A stretch of DNA of 39,464 nucleotides, taken from assembly GCA_001773725.1 (NCBI GenBank), contig MEXP01000003.1:26781-66244 (forward strand). Direction: 5' to 3'. Both the position numbers and the translations under genes were made by a program. The notes beneath the pieces are model-generated. The model saw nothing but the letters and a program-made list of their open reading frames with translations, did not search any database and had not been told where the DNA came from. Below are positions 18,970 through 28,100 of this stretch, one piece after another (the first letter of the stretch is position 1; each line of letters begins with the position of its first letter). The DNA comes from Candidatus Amesbacteria bacterium RIFCSPLOWO2_01_FULL_49_25. GTDB lineage: Bacteria; Patescibacteriota; Microgenomatia; CAZETR01; Amesbacteraceae.

Positions 18970-20351
18970 AACCAAAATATCAATATCTCTTATTAGTGAC
19001 AATCCTGATCTTGGGTTTTACAGTTCGATTGTACAAAATCCAAAACCCCGTTGCCGATTGGCACAGCTGGCGCCAGGCGGACACAGCCTCCGTCACCAGA
19101 AACTTTGTCAAGTTTGGAGTCGATCTCTTGCACCCCAGATTTGACGATTTTTCCGATGTTTCCGGAAAAGGCCTATTCAACCCCGAAGGCTATCGCTTCG
19201 TGGAATTCCCGATCTTTAATCTAATTCATTATTCATTCTTCTTACTTCCCCTTGGTGGTTCACTAGAACTCTGGGGCCGGTTAACATCAGTTTTTGCGGC
19301 CTTAACTTCCGGATCTTTGCTATTTTTCATTGTCCGCCGCCGAACGAATCCCACAATCGGGCTGTTATCTGCCTTTTTCTATCTGCTACTGCCTTTCAAC
19401 ATTTATTTTACTCGGGTGATCTTGCCCGATCCGCTCATGGTCACACTTTTCTTGGCTTCTCTCAATTTCAATGACCTAAAGCGCAATTATCTTACTCTGC
19501 TCTTCGGCTCACTGGCAATTCTCGTCAAACCAGTCGCCATTTTCTTTTTACTACCGGTTTATCTAACTAATTTCTGGCTCGGATTGATTATGCTTCTGCC
19601 ATTTACAGCCTGGCGTCTCTGGTCTCACCTTTATCCCATGGGTATCCCCGGCAGTCTGTGGCTATTAAATGGTGACCACATTCGTTTCCGACCGGCCTTT
19701 TTCCGCTGGATATTCGGCGAACGCATAGCCGTGCTTATTCTTGGTAAATGGGGCCTCTGGCCATTTCTCAATGGCGCCTTCTCAACATTTGGGGCCTTTG
19801 GTGTTTGGACTATTTCGGCCCTATTGTACTTATTTACTTTTGCTACCGGCAACGTCCGGCACGACTATTATCAAATCCCAATAATCCCCATAGTTTCCAT
19901 TTTACTTGCCTTGGGATCTTGGCATCTTTGGCACATCAAAACTCGAACCTGGCTAAATCGTCTGGTTTTGATTTTCTCATTGGTAATTATGTTTGGGGTC
20001 TCTTGGTACGACGTCAAGGGTTTGTACCAGATCAACAATGGCTCAATTCTTATGGCTGGCGAAGCCGTCGACCGCCTCCTTCCCCAAGACTCCTTAATAG
20101 TTGCTCCATACAACGGCGACACTGCTTTCCTTTACCAAACTAAGCGCCGTGGGTTTACCCATTTGCCTCTGCCAATCAAGGACCTCAAAGATCGGTACAA
20201 CATCCAATACTATGTTTCAACGACTTACGATTCAGATACCCGCGCCATTATGGATCAATACACAATATTGGAAGAAAAACCCGAATACGTCATCATTAAA
20301 CTCGACGAGCAACCCGACTACTGGCAAAGAAAAATGCAGCAAAATCCATGA
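18966..20351 (+). CDS. GT39/ArnT-like membrane glycosyltransferase
   Basis: FTVRLYKIQNPVADWHSWRQADTASVTRNFVKFGVDLLHPRFDD...FPIFNLIHY; multiple TM helices, C-terminal soluble domain. Confidence 0.85.
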   Translation: MKPKYQYLLLVTILILGFTVRLYKIQNPVADWHSWRQADTASVTRNFVKFGVDLLHPRFDDFSDVSGKGLFNPEGYRFVEFPIFNLIHYSFFLLPLGGSLELWGRLTSVFAALTSGSLLFFIVRRRTNPTIGLLSAFFYLLLPFNIYFTRVILPDPLMVTLFLASLNFNDLKRNYLTLLFGSLAILVKPVAIFFLLPVYLTNFWLGLIMLLPFTAWRLWSHLYPMGIPGSLWLLNGDHIRFRPAFFRWIFGERIAVLILGKWGLWPFLNGAFSTFGAFGVWTISALLYLFTFATGNVRHDYYQIPIIPIVSILLALGSWHLWHIKTRTWLNRLVLIFSLVIMFGVSWYDVKGLYQINNGSILMAGEAVDRLLPQDSLIVAPYNGDTAFLYQTKRRGFTHLPLPIKDLKDRYNIQYYVSTTYDSDTRAIMDQYTILEEKPEYVIIKLDEQPDYWQRKMQQNP

Positions 20352-21550
20352 AGATCCTCATGCTCCTGCCGTACTTGCCGTATCCGCCTTCAGAAGGTGG
20401 TCAAGTCCGTTCCTACAAGCTGATCAAACTTCTTTCTCATCACCACGACATTACTCTAGTTTGTTTCTCCCGCCAGCATAATACTCCGGACCAAATAGAT
20501 CATATGAAACAATTTTGCAAAAAGGTAATCGTAATAGAACGGGGAAAGACCTGGACGTTTTCTAACATTCTTCGCACCGGCTTTTCACCTTATCCGTTCC
20601 TGGTTTCAATTTACTACTCTCCAAACATTCGCAACATCCTGTCCAATGAACTAAAAGAAAATTACGATTTGATCCATGCCGAAATGTCCTACACTCTGCC
20701 CTATTTACCTCATCACAACCTCCCCATCATTTTAGTCGAGCAGACAATCATGTCTCGCATTTTTGCCCACCAGGCCAAGACCGACAAACGCTGGTGGTTC
20801 AAACCCTTCATGTGGATTGATATTGCAAAAATGCGCTACTGGGAAAAATATTACTGGCGCAAGGTGCAAAAAGTAGTCGCCGTATCTCAGGAAGACGCGG
20901 CGCAGATAGAAAATATGGTGCCGGGAATCAAAGCCGACGTCGTTCCCAACGGGGTAGGGGAAGACGTGTCAAATTTACCTAAAAAAATCCATTACAACCA
21001 TTCCCTGCTTTATATGGGAAATTACAAATGGATCCAGAATTGGGACGCAGCCGAATTGTTGGCCAAAAAAGTCTTCCCGATAATTAAAAGGGCAATTCCG
21101 GACTCCAAGTTGGTGATAGCCGGTCAGTTTCCCACTCATGAAGTCAAATCCTTGGCCAATTCCAATTTAGACATTCAAGTATTGGAGCTCAAAGATAATG
21201 ATTTTGCAGGTGTCGTGAATGCCTACCTAAAAGCCGGGTTATTTGTCGCCCCCATGTACGCCCCCGGTGGGACAAGGTTAAAAATCCTAGCCGCAATGGC
21301 CGCCATGGTGCCAGTCGTAACTACTTCTATCGGGGCAGAAGGTTACGGCGCCGTTAATGGTAAGTCAATTATTATCGGTGGTGACCCCGAGGACGTGGCC
21401 GCCAAATCCATAAGTGTTTTGAAGAACAGAAAAATCTACACTTATCTGGCCGAAGAGGCCCGTAAATTGGTTGATACCAAATTTACCTGGGAGCCGATTG
21501 CCAAAAAGTTGGAGTCAATTTATGAAGACCTTGTCCATCATTATTCTTAG
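20348..21550 (+). CDS. Glycosyltransferase family 4
   Basis: MKILMLLPYLPYPPSEGGQVRSYKLIKLLS, VSQEDAAQI, VVPNGVGEDV, FVAPMYAPGGTRLKILAAMAAMVPVVTTSIGAEGY. Confidence 0.92.
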   Translation: MKILMLLPYLPYPPSEGGQVRSYKLIKLLSHHHDITLVCFSRQHNTPDQIDHMKQFCKKVIVIERGKTWTFSNILRTGFSPYPFLVSIYYSPNIRNILSNELKENYDLIHAEMSYTLPYLPHHNLPIILVEQTIMSRIFAHQAKTDKRWWFKPFMWIDIAKMRYWEKYYWRKVQKVVAVSQEDAAQIENMVPGIKADVVPNGVGEDVSNLPKKIHYNHSLLYMGNYKWIQNWDAAELLAKKVFPIIKRAIPDSKLVIAGQFPTHEVKSLANSNLDIQVLELKDNDFAGVVNAYLKAGLFVAPMYAPGGTRLKILAAMAAMVPVVTTSIGAEGYGAVNGKSIIIGGDPEDVAAKSISVLKNRKIYTYLAEEARKLVDTKFTWEPIAKKLESIYEDLVHHYS

Positions 21551-22343
21551 CTACAACGTCAAAAAACTCCTTCTTGACTGCCTGAAATCGATACCGAAGA
21601 ACACCGATTGGGAAGTAATCGTCGTGGACAACGCTTCATCGGATGATTCTGTAGTCGCCGTGAAAAAACATTTCCCTGATATTACGATCGTTACAAACGG
21701 GGAAAATTTAGGTTTCGCAAAAGCAAATAACATCACTATTAAACAATCGACCGGAAAGTTTGTTTTGCTCTTAAATCCGGATACAGTTATTTATCCTAAA
21801 TCAATTGAGACCGTCCTAGATTACATTAAAAGCCATCCCAAAGTCGGTGCCGCCACCTGCCGGGTGGAACTCCCCGATGGCACACTGGATTACTCCTGCC
21901 ACCGCGGCTTTCCCACCCCCTGGAATTCATTAATGCACTTTTTAAAACTGCGGTCGTCCTATTCCACAAAAGATATACCTGACACTATTCACGAAATCGA
22001 TGCTCTCACTGGCGCCTTCGCCATGATCCGGCGAACTGCCGGTGATCAAGTTGGCTGGCTGGACGAGGATTACTTTTGGAATGGCGAGGACATCGATTTC
22101 TGCTACAAGCTCAAAGAATCCGGTTGGAAAGTCGTGTATATTCCAGACGTCAAAATAACTCATTTCAAAGGCGCATCGTCTAAGGCCACCCCCCAGACCC
22201 GTCGCAAATGGGCCCTCAACTCGACCCAGGTTATGGAACTGTTTTACAAAAAACGACTGGCTCAGAAATATCCATTTTTTGTGAATTGGCTAGTGTACTT
22301 AGGAATAGGGATTTTGAAATTTATTAGGTTAATTAAAAATTAG
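21522..22343 (+). CDS. Glycosyltransferase family 2 (rhamnosyltransferase-like)
   Basis: MKTLSIIILSYNVKKLLLDCLKSI...VVDNASSDDS...NGENLGFAKANN...LLLNPDTVI...LTGAFAMIRR...DEDYFWNGEDIDFCYKL. Confidence 0.93.
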   Translation: MKTLSIIILSYNVKKLLLDCLKSIPKNTDWEVIVVDNASSDDSVVAVKKHFPDITIVTNGENLGFAKANNITIKQSTGKFVLLLNPDTVIYPKSIETVLDYIKSHPKVGAATCRVELPDGTLDYSCHRGFPTPWNSLMHFLKLRSSYSTKDIPDTIHEIDALTGAFAMIRRTAGDQVGWLDEDYFWNGEDIDFCYKLKESGWKVVYIPDVKITHFKGASSKATPQTRRKWALNSTQVMELFYKKRLAQKYPFFVNWLVYLGIGILKFIRLIKN

Positions 22344-22360
22344 AATAATTAGGTCAATTT

Positions 22361-22894
22361 ATGAAGGTCATTTGCATTGATGCCAGATTTTGGGGAATTA
22401 AAGACACGGGGATTGGTCGTTATACCGAAAACCTTATCGATCACTTGCCTTTCGACCAAAATGTTAAATTGGTTCTTTTGGTTTCACCCCAAACTGCTCT
22501 CGAGCCCAAACTCACAAGATATTCCAAATACATTATTTATCATCACCCCTATACTCTCAGATCATTAATCGAAACCCATCTGGCACTTTTTAAGATTAAT
22601 CCGAATCTATTCCACGCTACAAATTTATCGGTCCCCGTCTTATGGCCTGGAAAAATTGTGGTCACCATCCACGATCTGATCAAGCATTATTCCCGCGGTC
22701 TTGCCAATACCACCCGCCACCCCGCCGTTTACTGGTTCAAATATCTTGAATACTTAATCCTGGTTCGTCTGGCTATTCTTCGAGCCTCTCATATCATCGT
22801 TCCCGCAAATTACTGGAAGGAAATATTAATCAAAAAATATCATCTTCATCCCGAAAGGATAAGCGTGACTTATGAAGGAGCTTTCAATGACTAA
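22361..22894 (+). CDS. Glycosyltransferase family 4, N-terminal domain only (first half of a split GT4)
   Basis: MKVICIDARFWGIKDTGIGRYTENLIDHL...VVTIHDLIKHY...ASHIIVPANYWKEILIKKYHLHPERISVTYEGAFND*; ends where the inter-domain linker normally lies. Confidence 0.85.
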   Translation: MKVICIDARFWGIKDTGIGRYTENLIDHLPFDQNVKLVLLVSPQTALEPKLTRYSKYIIYHHPYTLRSLIETHLALFKINPNLFHATNLSVPVLWPGKIVVTIHDLIKHYSRGLANTTRHPAVYWFKYLEYLILVRLAILRASHIIVPANYWKEILIKKYHLHPERISVTYEGAFND

Positions 22895-23393
22895 ACCGTT
22901 TTTGGTCTACACCGGAAATCTTTACCCCCATAAAAATGTTGACATTCTTGTTCTAGCAGTTGAAAAATTGAAAATTAATCTGGCTATTGTTTGTGCCCGA
23001 TCAGTTTTCGAGAAACGGCTGCCCGCCTCACCATACGCACACTATCTTGGACGCCTTTCCGATCCGGAATTAATAAATCTCTATCACAACGCCCTGGCTT
23101 TTGTATTCCCTTCATTAATCGAGGGATTTGGTTTACCCGGTTTGGAAGCCATGTCCACGGGTCTCCCCGTCATCGCCGCTCGCGCGTCGTGTCTTCCTGA
23201 AATTTACGGAGAAGCAGCCCTCTACTTCGATCCTTACATCGTTAACGATCTTGTCGCCAAGATTCAGTCTATTTTGTCCGACCCGAAATTAAGGAAATCG
23301 CTTATAGCAAAAGGTTACAGGCAGGCCCAGAAGTATTCATGGGCTAAAATGGCAAATGAAACATGGCAGATATACCAAAAAGAGTTGCATTAG
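22887..23393 (+). CDS. Glycosyltransferase family 4, C-terminal domain only (second half of a split GT4)
   Basis: MTKPFLVYTGNLYPHKNVDILVLAVEKL...FVFPSLIEGFGLPGLEAMSTGLPVIAARASCLPEIYGEAALYFDP; ATGACTAA overlap with the preceding half, AAGGAG 6 nt upstream. Confidence 0.85.
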   Translation: MTKPFLVYTGNLYPHKNVDILVLAVEKLKINLAIVCARSVFEKRLPASPYAHYLGRLSDPELINLYHNALAFVFPSLIEGFGLPGLEAMSTGLPVIAARASCLPEIYGEAALYFDPYIVNDLVAKIQSILSDPKLRKSLIAKGYRQAQKYSWAKMANETWQIYQKELH

Positions 23394-24454
23394 TTTACGA
23401 CCGGGTAAATAAATGGGGTGGAGCTGAACGCGTACTCTTGGCCCTTCATGAAATTTTTCCCCAGGCCCCGCTTTATACTGCAGTTTATAACCCTGAAACT
23501 GCCCAATGGGCAAAAGTGTTTCCACAAGTTATCTCTTCGTTTCTACAATACTTTCCCAAAGCGAAATCTCATCACGAGCTCTACCCCTGGCTCACCCCCC
23601 TAGCTTTTGAGTCGCTCAATCTTGATCAGTACGAAGCCGTTATTTCAATAACATCAGCCGACGCAAAAGGGGTTATTACGAAGCCTTCTACTTTTCACCT
23701 TTGCTACTGTCTCACCCCCACCCGTTATTTATGGAGCCATCAAGATTATTACAAATCTCAAACATCATCCATCCTTCACCCGATTTTTAGTTATTTAAAG
23801 TCTTGGGATTTAATCGCTTCCCGACGGCCCGATACCTATATCACCATTTCCCAAACCGTCCAAAACCGGGTTTCTTCCTACTATCATCAACCATCCAGCA
23901 TCGTCTACCCCCCTGTAGATGTTGACCGGTTTACTCCTACTGCCGGAGGAGAATATTTTTTGTCTGTCGGCAGGATGGTCGGGTATAAACAACCGGAAAC
24001 ACTAGTCAATCTTTTTAATGAGCTAAATCTGCCCTTGATCATGATCGGTGCAGGCAATCAGAAAAATAGGCTTCGGCCTAAGCCCAACATAAAATTATTG
24101 GGGTTCGCTTCTGAAACCGAACTTGTCAGCCTTTTTCAAAACGCCAAAGCTTTAATTTCGGTTCATGAAGAAGATTTCGGGATCGTCTACGCCGAGGCCC
24201 AGGCGGCAGGAAAGCCGGTTCTTGCACTCAATGCCGGGGGGGTTAAAGAAGTTATTACTCACGATCAAACTGGATATTTAGCCAAAGATCTGGACGATTT
24301 AAAATCCGCAATAATCAATTTTGACCACCGACAATTCAACCATCTTGCCATCAAACAGTCAGCCGATCGTTTTTCTAAAGAGCGATTTAAGTCTGAATTT
24401 GTTAAAGTATTTAGACAAGAATGGATCCGTTACAATCACACCTATTCGTCCTGA
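23363..24454 (+). CDS. Glycosyltransferase family 4 (WbaZ-like mannosyltransferase type)
   Basis: RVALVYDRVNKWGGAERVLLALHEIFPQAPLYTAVYN...CYCLTPTRYLWSHQDYY...VYPPVDVDRF...EDFGIVYAEAQAAGKPVLALNAGGVKEVI. Confidence 0.92.
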   Translation: MADIPKRVALVYDRVNKWGGAERVLLALHEIFPQAPLYTAVYNPETAQWAKVFPQVISSFLQYFPKAKSHHELYPWLTPLAFESLNLDQYEAVISITSADAKGVITKPSTFHLCYCLTPTRYLWSHQDYYKSQTSSILHPIFSYLKSWDLIASRRPDTYITISQTVQNRVSSYYHQPSSIVYPPVDVDRFTPTAGGEYFLSVGRMVGYKQPETLVNLFNELNLPLIMIGAGNQKNRLRPKPNIKLLGFASETELVSLFQNAKALISVHEEDFGIVYAEAQAAGKPVLALNAGGVKEVITHDQTGYLAKDLDDLKSAIINFDHRQFNHLAIKQSADRFSKERFKSEFVKVFRQEWIRYNHTYSS

Positions 24455-25497
24455 TATTAGCCGGCGGAGGTGGAACTCGTCTCTGGCCATATTCTCGCGA
24501 AGATTCCCCCAAACAGTTTGCCAAACTCTTTGAAGGCAAGTCGCTTTATGGATTAACTTTATCAAGAGCCAAAAAGCTTACTTCCGCATCCCGAATATTT
24601 ATTTCTACCTCCGCTAAATACGCCGATATTGTTCGTAAAAACTCTCCCGGGATAGCCCACGAAAACATCATACCCGAACCCCTGCGTCGCGACACCGCCA
24701 TGGCCCACGGGCTCGGAGCATTGTACATTCATCATCGCGATCCAGCGGCTGTAATTATAAACTTAGCCTCTGACCACCTCATATCTCCGGTTTCAACTTT
24801 TGTTCAGCAAATGAAATCGGCAGCTCAAATAGCCAGTGATACTGGCCAATATGTCACAGTTGGTATCCCCCCCCGCTTTCCCCACACCGGAATGGGCCAC
24901 ATCAAATTCAAAGGTCAGATTGGCCTGAAGTTCGTGGAGAAACCCAAATTATCATTGGCCCAAAAATACACGGCCAGCGGCCAATATCTCTGGAATGCCA
25001 ATTTATACGTCTATCGAGCAAAGTTGTACTTGGACCTCTTAAAAAAACACGCGCCAAAAACTTACGCCATGTTTCCCAAAATCGCCTCAGCTATCGGCAC
25101 TGATCGCGAAAAACAAGTAATATCTCTGGCTTTTCAAATGGCCCCCTCTATTTCCATAGATTACGCCGTATCCGAAAAAATTAATAAGTTCGTTTGTGTC
25201 ATAGGAAAATTTAACTGGACCGACGTCGGCGACTGGCAGGAAGTGTGGGAAAACTTACCCCAAGACGTACTCGGAAACGTTATTTCGGGCCCCCATGGCC
25301 GTGGTCAATATATTGGCATAGATTCCCAAAACAACCTTCTCTTTTTAGACAAACAGCTGGTAGCTACAGCTGGGGTCAAAAATATGGTCATAGTGGACAC
25401 GCCGGATGCAATACTAATCTGTCCTAGAAACGACTCCCAAGCAGTCAAAAAAATTGTCCAGACCCTTAAAGAACAAGAGTTGGTAAAATATCTATAA
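24421..25497 (+). CDS. manC: Mannose-1-phosphate guanylyltransferase (monofunctional)
   Basis: VLILAGGGGTRLWPYSREDSPKQF, FVEKPKL, LWNANLYVYRA, GKFNWTDVGDWQEVWE; no C-terminal PMI domain. Confidence 0.94.
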   Translation: MDPLQSHLFVLILAGGGGTRLWPYSREDSPKQFAKLFEGKSLYGLTLSRAKKLTSASRIFISTSAKYADIVRKNSPGIAHENIIPEPLRRDTAMAHGLGALYIHHRDPAAVIINLASDHLISPVSTFVQQMKSAAQIASDTGQYVTVGIPPRFPHTGMGHIKFKGQIGLKFVEKPKLSLAQKYTASGQYLWNANLYVYRAKLYLDLLKKHAPKTYAMFPKIASAIGTDREKQVISLAFQMAPSISIDYAVSEKINKFVCVIGKFNWTDVGDWQEVWENLPQDVLGNVISGPHGRGQYIGIDSQNNLLFLDKQLVATAGVKNMVIVDTPDAILICPRNDSQAVKKIVQTLKEQELVKYL

Positions 25498-26156
25498 TGT
25501 CGTACCCCGACTTCAAACGACTCATGGATATTTTTTTGAGCATAACTCTGGGGGCATTTTTTTCCCCCTTCTGTCTCATTACCGCGCTTGCCATTAAACT
25601 TGAATCACCCGAAGGACCGATTTTTGCTGACCAACCCCTGCGAGCAGGAAAAGAAGGAAAGCTCTTCAGGCATCTCAAATTCCGTTCAATGATCCCAAAC
25701 GCGCACCTGTTGATGCAAACAGACCCCAAATTTAAATCTCTTTACGAAGAATACAAAAGCAATAGTTACAAGGTTCGCAACGATCCCAGAATAACCAAAG
25801 TAGGAAAATTTATCCGCAAGTATTCCATCGACGAGGTCCCCCAATTTATCAACGTTTTAAAGGGCGAGATGAGTATAATCGGTCCGCGACCCTATTTCCC
25901 TGACGAGCTTGAAGAGCAGCAGCGGAAATATCCCTACACTAAGGAATATGTCAAAGACACACTTACGGTTCGACCGGGCATTACCGGCCAATGGCAAGTT
26001 ACTGGCCGCAGTGAAATAAACTTCGACAAGAGGATCGAACTGGATGCCAAATATGCCAAAATTATTTCCAATTCCTTTATCAAGGCCCTGTGGTATGATT
26101 TAAAAATCCTTTTTAAAACTCCGTTTGCCATGTTATCTGCCAAAGGAGCCGTCTAG
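25497..26156 (+). CDS. Undecaprenyl-phosphate sugar phosphotransferase (bacterial sugar transferase, WbaP/RfbP C-domain type)
   Basis: FKRLMDIFLSITLGAFFSPFCLITALAIKLESPEGPIFADQPLRAGKEGKLFRHLKFRSM...SIDEVPQFINVLKGEMSIIGPRPYFPDE...VRPGITGQWQVTGRSEINFDKRIELDAKY. Confidence 0.95.
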   Translation: MSYPDFKRLMDIFLSITLGAFFSPFCLITALAIKLESPEGPIFADQPLRAGKEGKLFRHLKFRSMIPNAHLLMQTDPKFKSLYEEYKSNSYKVRNDPRITKVGKFIRKYSIDEVPQFINVLKGEMSIIGPRPYFPDELEEQQRKYPYTKEYVKDTLTVRPGITGQWQVTGRSEINFDKRIELDAKYAKIISNSFIKALWYDLKILFKTPFAMLSAKGAV

Positions 26157-26159
26157 CTT

Positions 26160-28100
26160 ATGTCAGAAAGCTCTCTCGTTCACAGCCTCGGGGATTTGTC
26201 ACTTCAAAATCCGCCCCGGACCAAAACCATATTATGGATTATCTCACTAACGGCTATAGCCATAACCATCTTTTCCTATTTTATATTTTATCTCCCCGTA
26301 CGGAATTTATTCACCTCAGCACGTTCTCTCCAGGCTGAAGCGGCTCGCATCCCCGAATACTTAAAAAATCAAGACTTAGGTGGAGCCCAAAATCAGCTTG
26401 GCCAGGTTAAATCTCGCATTGATGAAACTAAGCGTCGCTTAACCGCTTTCTCTTGGACCAAAGTGATTCCTTACTTTGGGAACTATTACCGCGACGGTCT
26501 GCATGGACTAGTCGCCGCCGAGGAGCTTGTTTCGGCAGGCGAGCTGGGCATACAAGCCATAGCTCCTTATGCCGATGTTATCGGCCTTAAAGGCATATCA
26601 GGAACAGGCGATGGAGCCAAAACTGCTCAAGATAGAATTAACTTGATTTTGGAAACTATAGAGAAAATTTCTCCTCAATTAGATCAAATCGGTGCCCACT
26701 TAAGCACTGCCAAAAAGGAAGCCGACCAAATTGACCCCAATCGTTATCCCAAGACTCTTAAAGGAACTCCCCTTCGAGCCCAAATATCGTCGAGTATCAA
26801 CTTACTCGATCAAGCTTCGTCCCTAATCAATGACGCCCAGCCTTTCATCGAATCCGCACCCTATATTCTTGGTATGGAAAAACCCCGTAAGTATCTGGTC
26901 ATATTCCAAAACGACGCCGAACTTCGTCCCACGGGTGGATTCATGACCGCTTATGCCGTCATCTCGGTAGACAAAGGCAAGATAAACATCATGCAGTCAG
27001 ACGATATATACTCTCTCGATGCTAAATTTCCGGGGAAAATTGAGGCCCCCGAGGCCATCAAAAAATACTTGCCCAAAGTTCCCTACTGGTATATCCGCGA
27101 TCAGAACCTATCCCCCGATTTCAAAGTCTCCATGGACACTTTCTTCCCGAACTATCTAAAGACAAAATCCCCGGCCGTAGACGGAATCATCTCGCTGGAC
27201 ACACAGGTTTTGGTTGATCTTCTTAAAATTACCGGGCCCATCGGTGTGTCGGGTTTTGGCAATTACTCAGCCGAGGAGGATAAACGCTGCAATTGTCCGC
27301 AAGTTTTCTATGAATTGGAAAAATTTGCCGATGTGGAAGGCCCTGTAGTTTGGGATTCGATATCTGGCCAGATCATTGTCAAACCTAAAAACTATGGAGA
27401 ACGTAAATCCTTTATTGGCCCCATGATGTACTCGGTGCTCACTAACGTCATGGCCCAGCCAAAAAGTAAAATGGTCGATCTCTTCAATACCACTATGTCC
27501 TTGCTCCAGGCCAAACACATCCAATTCTATTTTACCGAATCTCAGATCCAGTCCGCGGTCGAAGCCTTCAATTTGGCCGGGAGAATCAGAGATTTTGATG
27601 GCGACTACTTGTTGGTCGTAGACACCAACTTTGCCGGGGCTAAAACCAACGCTTGGGTAACCTATACTGCTGACCAAAAGATTGATGTTTCTTCAGATGG
27701 CACGATAACAAAAACTTTAACTCTAACATACAAAAACCCCCAAGCTTATTTTGAAGATAAGGAAACCAAGCTCCGGCTTAACGGCCTCTTTAGAGACTGG
27801 CTCAGAGTGTATGTGCCCAAAGGCAGCAAATTGATTGAAGCCAAGGGATTCGAGACAGGCCAAACAACAGGTGAGGACTTGGGCAAAACAGTGTTTGAGG
27901 GCTTCTTCACCCTCACACCGCTAAATGTCAAAACCGTCACTTTCAAATACGAACTACCGTTCAAAGTTAAGTCCCCATACAAGCTCTTAATTCAAAAGCA
28001 AGGCGGCTCCAAATCCTTCCCCTACAACATCATTATAAACGGCAGTCAAAATCCCGAATTTCTCCTCTCTTCAGACAAAGAGCTATCATTACCATACTGA
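26160..28100 (+). CDS. DUF4012 domain-containing membrane-anchored protein
   Basis: N-terminal TM, then PRKYLVIFQNDAELRPTGGFMTAYAVISVDKGKI (hallmark of DUF4012), large extracytoplasmic domain. Confidence 0.85.
   Translation: MSESSLVHSLGDLSLQNPPRTKTILWIISLTAIAITIFSYFIFYLPVRNLFTSARSLQAEAARIPEYLKNQDLGGAQNQLGQVKSRIDETKRRLTAFSWTKVIPYFGNYYRDGLHGLVAAEELVSAGELGIQAIAPYADVIGLKGISGTGDGAKTAQDRINLILETIEKISPQLDQIGAHLSTAKKEADQIDPNRYPKTLKGTPLRAQISSSINLLDQASSLINDAQPFIESAPYILGMEKPRKYLVIFQNDAELRPTGGFMTAYAVISVDKGKINIMQSDDIYSLDAKFPGKIEAPEAIKKYLPKVPYWYIRDQNLSPDFKVSMDTFFPNYLKTKSPAVDGIISLDTQVLVDLLKITGPIGVSGFGNYSAEEDKRCNCPQVFYELEKFADVEGPVVWDSISGQIIVKPKNYGERKSFIGPMMYSVLTNVMAQPKSKMVDLFNTTMSLLQAKHIQFYFTESQIQSAVEAFNLAGRIRDFDGDYLLVVDTNFAGAKTNAWVTYTADQKIDVSSDGTITKTLTLTYKNPQAYFEDKETKLRLNGLFRDWLRVYVPKGSKLIEAKGFETGQTTGEDLGKTVFEGFFTLTPLNVKTVTFKYELPFKVKSPYKLLIQKQGGSKSFPYNIIINGSQNPEFLLSSDKELSLPY

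Noticed and set aside
22341-22346. TAGAAT at 22341 as a promoter for the split GT4
   Set aside because: It lies on the stop codon of the preceding gene and 14 nt from the start; an AGG 7 nt before ATG makes SD initiation within the operon simpler.
27267-27677. 136-aa minus-strand ORF
   Set aside because: Shadow ORF opposite the DUF4012 gene; no independent support.
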